Below, one piece after another: positions 32,968 to 35,373 of a stretch of 35,373 nucleotides of DNA. Positions within the stretch are counted from its first letter, which is position 1; each line of letters starts with the position of its first letter. The DNA comes from Gardnerella kenyensis (GTDB lineage Bacteria > Actinomycetota > Actinomycetes > Actinomycetales > Bifidobacteriaceae), in assembly GCA_003585735.1 (NCBI GenBank), contig NQOH01000005.1, positions 10,008 through 45,380 on the forward strand, read 5' to 3'. The position numbers and the translations under genes are program-made. The notes under the pieces are model-generated. The model saw only the letters and a program-made list of their open reading frames with translations. It ran no database searches and was not told the origin of the DNA.

Positions 32968-34065
32968 ATGACATACAAACACCGCAATATTGTAGATACG
33001 ATTCCTAGCTACAAGCAAGGTAAGCCGGCTCCTAAATTGGACGGCATTCGTGCATATAAAATCTCAAGCAATGAAAATCCGTATGAGCCGCTTAATAGTG
33101 TAAAAGAAGCTATTACGACTCGCGCTCTTAATGTTATTAACCGTTATCCTAATATGCGTGGCACGGAAGTTGTTGAAGAACTTGCTAAGCGCTTTGGTGT
33201 AACTTCGGACGAAGTTGTGCTTGGTTGCGGATCTACAGAAGTTATTACGCAACTTGTTGATTTAGTTGCTGGCCCTGGTGACGAAGTTGTGTATCCTTGG
33301 CGAAGCTTTGAAGCTTATCCGATTATTGTGACTGGCGCGGGTGCTACAAGCGTTCAGATTCCTAATCGTGCTGACGGTTCGCATGATGTTGACGCTATGA
33401 TTGCTGCTATTAACGATCGTACGCGTTTGGTTATTTTGAATAATCCTAATAATCCAACTTCCGCTGCTCTTAGCGAGGAGGAAGCTCGCAAGGTGTTGGA
33501 TGCTGTGCCAAGTGACGTTCTTGTGCTTATTGACGAAGCTTATGTGCAGTTTAATACTGCTAAGGGCACGGCAGATGGCATGAAGTTGTACAAAGAGTAT
33601 CCAAACGTGGTTGTGGCTCAAACTTTCTCGAAGGCTTATGGCTTGGCTGGTTTGCGAATTGGATATGCGATTGCTCCTGCAGAAGTTGTGGAGGGCATGC
33701 GTAAGGTTGCTGTGCCATTTGGTGTGTCTCAAGTAGCGCAAGTTGCAGCGTTGGCTTCGTTAGAAGATGCTGCTAGTGAAGAGATGAAGACTCGCGTTGA
33801 AGCTCTTGTTGCTGAGCGCGAGCGTATTGTTTCCGCTTTGCGCGAGCAGGGCTGGAATATTACTGATGCTTACGCAAACTTCTTCTGGATGCCGTTTGGT
33901 GAGGAGACTGAGCGCGCAACAGAACGTTTTGTGTCGGCTGGATTGTCTGTTCGAGCGTTTGCTGGCGAGGGAATTCGCATTAGTATTGGCGAACGTGAGG
34001 CAAATGACCGTGTGTTGGTAATTTGCGAAAAATTAAAAAATGACGGTTTTTCGCTAAATAACTAG
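32968..34065 (+). CDS. histidinol-phosphate/aromatic aminotransferase (class I/II PLP)
   Basis: A 365-residue PLP-dependent aminotransferase. SSNENPYEPL is the substrate-binding N-terminus, YPWRSFEAYPI and NNPNNPTSA contact the substrate/cofactor, LIDEAYVQF holds the PLP Asp, and Lys222 in TFSKAYGLAGLRIGY forms the Schiff base. Such proteins serve as HisC or as the actinobacterial aromatic aminotransferase Pat; no his genes adjoin, so Pat (aromatic) is possible and would pair well with the DAHP synthases. ATG at 32968 has GGAGAAG just upstream; an in-frame start exists at 32944. Confidence 0.88.
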   Translation: MTYKHRNIVDTIPSYKQGKPAPKLDGIRAYKISSNENPYEPLNSVKEAITTRALNVINRYPNMRGTEVVEELAKRFGVTSDEVVLGCGSTEVITQLVDLVAGPGDEVVYPWRSFEAYPIIVTGAGATSVQIPNRADGSHDVDAMIAAINDRTRLVILNNPNNPTSAALSEEEARKVLDAVPSDVLVLIDEAYVQFNTAKGTADGMKLYKEYPNVVVAQTFSKAYGLAGLRIGYAIAPAEVVEGMRKVAVPFGVSQVAQVAALASLEDAASEEMKTRVEALVAERERIVSALREQGWNITDAYANFFWMPFGEETERATERFVSAGLSVRAFAGEGIRISIGEREANDRVLVICEKLKNDGFSLNN

Positions 34066-34105
34066 CTTTTTGCCAAATTTTTTCTGCTTTCGGCGTGTCA
34101 TGGAC

Positions 34106-34134
34106 TTGCATTAGTCTCGCATTCGTGGCAGAAT
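34106..34134 (+). promoter_or_regulatory. promoter of the tRNA-rpmG cluster
   Basis: TTGCAT at 34106-34111, a 17-bp spacer and CAGAAT at 34129-34134 precede tRNA-Tyr by about 42 bases. Confidence 0.6.
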
Positions 34135-34176
34135 AACAAAGTTGCCGTTTGAAGTTCACTTCTTACGGAGACTGCT

Positions 34177-34258
34177 GGCGGGTTTCCCAAGTGGTCAAAG
34201 GGAGCTGACTGTAAATCAGCCGCTTCGTGCTTCAGTGGTTCGAATCCACTACCCGCCA
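34177..34258 (+). tRNA. tRNA-Tyr (GTA anticodon)
   Basis: Acceptor stem GGCGGGT with ACCCGCC, long variable arm as in class II tRNAs, anticodon GTA in CTGACT-GTA-AATCAG, T-loop GGTTCGAATCC. CCA is not encoded. Confidence 0.95.
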
Positions 34259-34259
34259 C

Positions 34260-34331
<72 letters not shown>

Positions 34332-34335
34332 CTCT

Positions 34336-34409
34336 GGCGGGGTAGCTCAGCTGGCTAGAGCGTACGACTCATAATCGTAAGGTCAAGAGTTCGAGTCTCT
34401 TCCTCGCTA
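34336..34409 (+). tRNA. tRNA-Met, elongator type (CAT anticodon)
   Basis: Acceptor GGCGGGG pairs with CCTCGCT (G-U pairs at two positions); anticodon CAT in CGACT-CAT-AATCG. A paired first base pair argues for elongator rather than initiator Met. Confidence 0.92.
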
Positions 34410-34462
34410 CAACGGCCAGTAGGAGACTGGCTGGCCAACAATGAATTGTAGAGGTGAACGAA

Positions 34463-34633
34463 ATGGCAAGCAAGAGCGCTGACATCCGTCCGGGCATTAC
34501 GATGGCATGCACGGAGTGCAAGGAGCGTAATTACATCACGACGAAGAATCGTCGTAACACGCCTGATCGTCTTGAGTTGAACAAGTTCTGCCCACGCTGC
34601 GGCAAGCATACGCTTCATCGCGAGACTCGCTGA
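34463..34633 (+). CDS. rpmG: 50S ribosomal protein L33, zinc-binding form
   Basis: A 56-residue L33 with two CxxC pairs, Cys16/Cys19 (CTEC) and Cys43/Cys46 (CPRC), the zinc-containing C+ form. RGNYITTKNRR-like motif (RNYITTKNRRNTPDR) is conserved. ATG at 34463 follows GAGGTGA. It probably shares the transcript with the three tRNAs, 53 bp upstream. A zinc-free paralogue may exist elsewhere in such genomes. Confidence 0.96.
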   Translation: MASKSADIRPGITMACTECKERNYITTKNRRNTPDRLELNKFCPRCGKHTLHRETR

Positions 34634-34707
34634 AAATATTCAGCTTGCTGCGTTAATATAGCGTCTTGTTTTAGGCCTATTGTGATTGCGCAGATTTAAT
34701 ACTTATT

Positions 34708-34732
34708 ACCCCGCTTTTTTGCGGGGTTTTTT
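34708..34732 (+). terminator. rpmG terminator
   Basis: ACCCCGC, TTTTTT loop, GCGGGGT, then five Ts; a strong intrinsic terminator ahead of murB. Confidence 0.95.
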
Positions 34733-34760
34733 GTTATTTGTTGCTGTTAGGATTTAAGTT

Positions 34761-35373
34761 ATGACTATGCAAGCATCTTTGGCATCTTTAGCATCTTTAT
34801 CAAATAATCCAACGTTTTCGGATCTTACAACAATTGGTGTTGGCGGCAAAATTGCTCGTTTTGTAGAACCAAAAACGCGCGTGGATGTTATTGAAGCTGT
34901 TGAGGATGCTGATTGCGCGAATTTGCCTTTATGTGTTATTGGCGGCGGATCGAACATGCTTGTAAGTGACGAGCCTTTTAACGGGGTTGTGGTTCGTGAC
35001 GCTCGCCGCGCTATTCATGTGCTTGATGAAGCAGCTCCTGCAGAAGACGGTGTTGATAAAAATGGCTCTCATTTAGTGCATGTAAACGCTGAAGCTGGTT
35101 GCAATTGGGATGATTTTGTTTCTCACGTAATTGAGCTTGGGCTTGAAGGAGTTGAGGGTCTTTCTGGAATTCCTGGCACTGTTGGAGCGTCGGTTGTGCA
35201 AAATATTGGCGCATATGGTCAAGAAGTTTCTCAAAGTGTTACTTCTGTGGAAGTTTGGGATCGCGAAAATAAAGTAACGCTTGAATTGCAAAAAGATCAA
35301 TTGCGTTTTGGTTACCGTACTTCTGCTCTTAAGCAAAGCATGTACGTTTCTGCAGGTGTTCCAGGTGATTCGT
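34761..35373 (+). CDS. murB: UDP-N-acetylenolpyruvoylglucosamine reductase (3' end outside window)
   Basis: First 204 residues of MurB, the flavoenzyme making UDP-MurNAc for peptidoglycan. GGGSNMLVSD at 61-70 binds FAD, and GLSGIPGTVGASVVQNIGAYGQEV at 133-156 matches the MurB core. Residues 185-186 (YR in FGYRTSALK) are the conserved substrate contacts. ATG at 34761 is preceded by AGGA; an ATG two codons later is possible. A short ASLASLASL tract near the N-terminus comes from a nine-base repeat. The frame is open to the window edge. Confidence 0.95.
   Translation, partial: MTMQASLASLASLSNNPTFSDLTTIGVGGKIARFVEPKTRVDVIEAVEDADCANLPLCVIGGGSNMLVSDEPFNGVVVRDARRAIHVLDEAAPAEDGVDKNGSHLVHVNAEAGCNWDDFVSHVIELGLEGVEGLSGIPGTVGASVVQNIGAYGQEVSQSVTSVEVWDRENKVTLELQKDQLRFGYRTSALKQSMYVSAGVPGDS

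Overview
This window is low-GC actinobacterial DNA, most probably from Gardnerella (Bifidobacteriaceae). The evidence is an AT-rich but actinobacterial gene set: an S15/PNPase pair, DivIVA-type coiled-coil protein, FmdB next to a SAF protein, a groES preceded by a perfect CIRCE without groEL beside it, and tRNA-Tyr/Thr/Met followed by rpmG and murB. Two related DAHP synthases lie in tandem, and several starts are GTG or TTG. Species assignment is inference from content and style, because no database was searched.

Layout: 1-578 (minus) DedA membrane protein, cut by the window edge. 809-5196 membrane protein, rpsO with its terminator, a possible 43-codon ORF, and pnp with a long Arg/Asp tail. 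5223-8603 aldo/keto reductase, PgeF/YfiH laccase-domain protein and a DivIVA-like coiled-coil protein. 8704-12952 pepC, then a 466-bp array of nested hairpins (10025-10490), then two class I DAHP synthases. 13060-14283 small membrane protein and MTA/SAH nucleosidase. 14536-18724 pstSCAB phosphate transporter. 19002-20396 AzgA-type purine permease. 20521-21864 L10 leader, rplJ, rplL. 22072-24358 two paralogous secreted Asp-rich repeat proteins. 24617-29901 FHA protein, a 1255-residue degenerate helicase-like protein and a 67-residue protein, a probable operon. 30062-32389 FmdB zinc ribbon, SAF-domain protein, membrane protein. 32423-34065 CIRCE-groES and an aromatic/histidinol-phosphate-type aminotransferase. 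34106-35373 tRNA-Tyr, tRNA-Thr, tRNA-Met, rpmG and the start of murB.

Most genes are housekeeping: translation, RNA decay, phosphate uptake, shikimate entry, purine salvage, cell wall. No phage, insertion sequence, CRISPR or toxin-antitoxin locus was recognised.

Three things stand out. The first is the hairpin array after pepC: two 240-bp copies whose hairpin arms differ between copies yet stay perfectly self-complementary. The second is the pair of secreted proteins built from Asp/Phe/Asn repeats with no recognisable wall anchor. The third is the FHA-linked helicase-like protein, whose ATP-binding and Walker B positions look degenerate while a nuclease-like C-terminal region persists.
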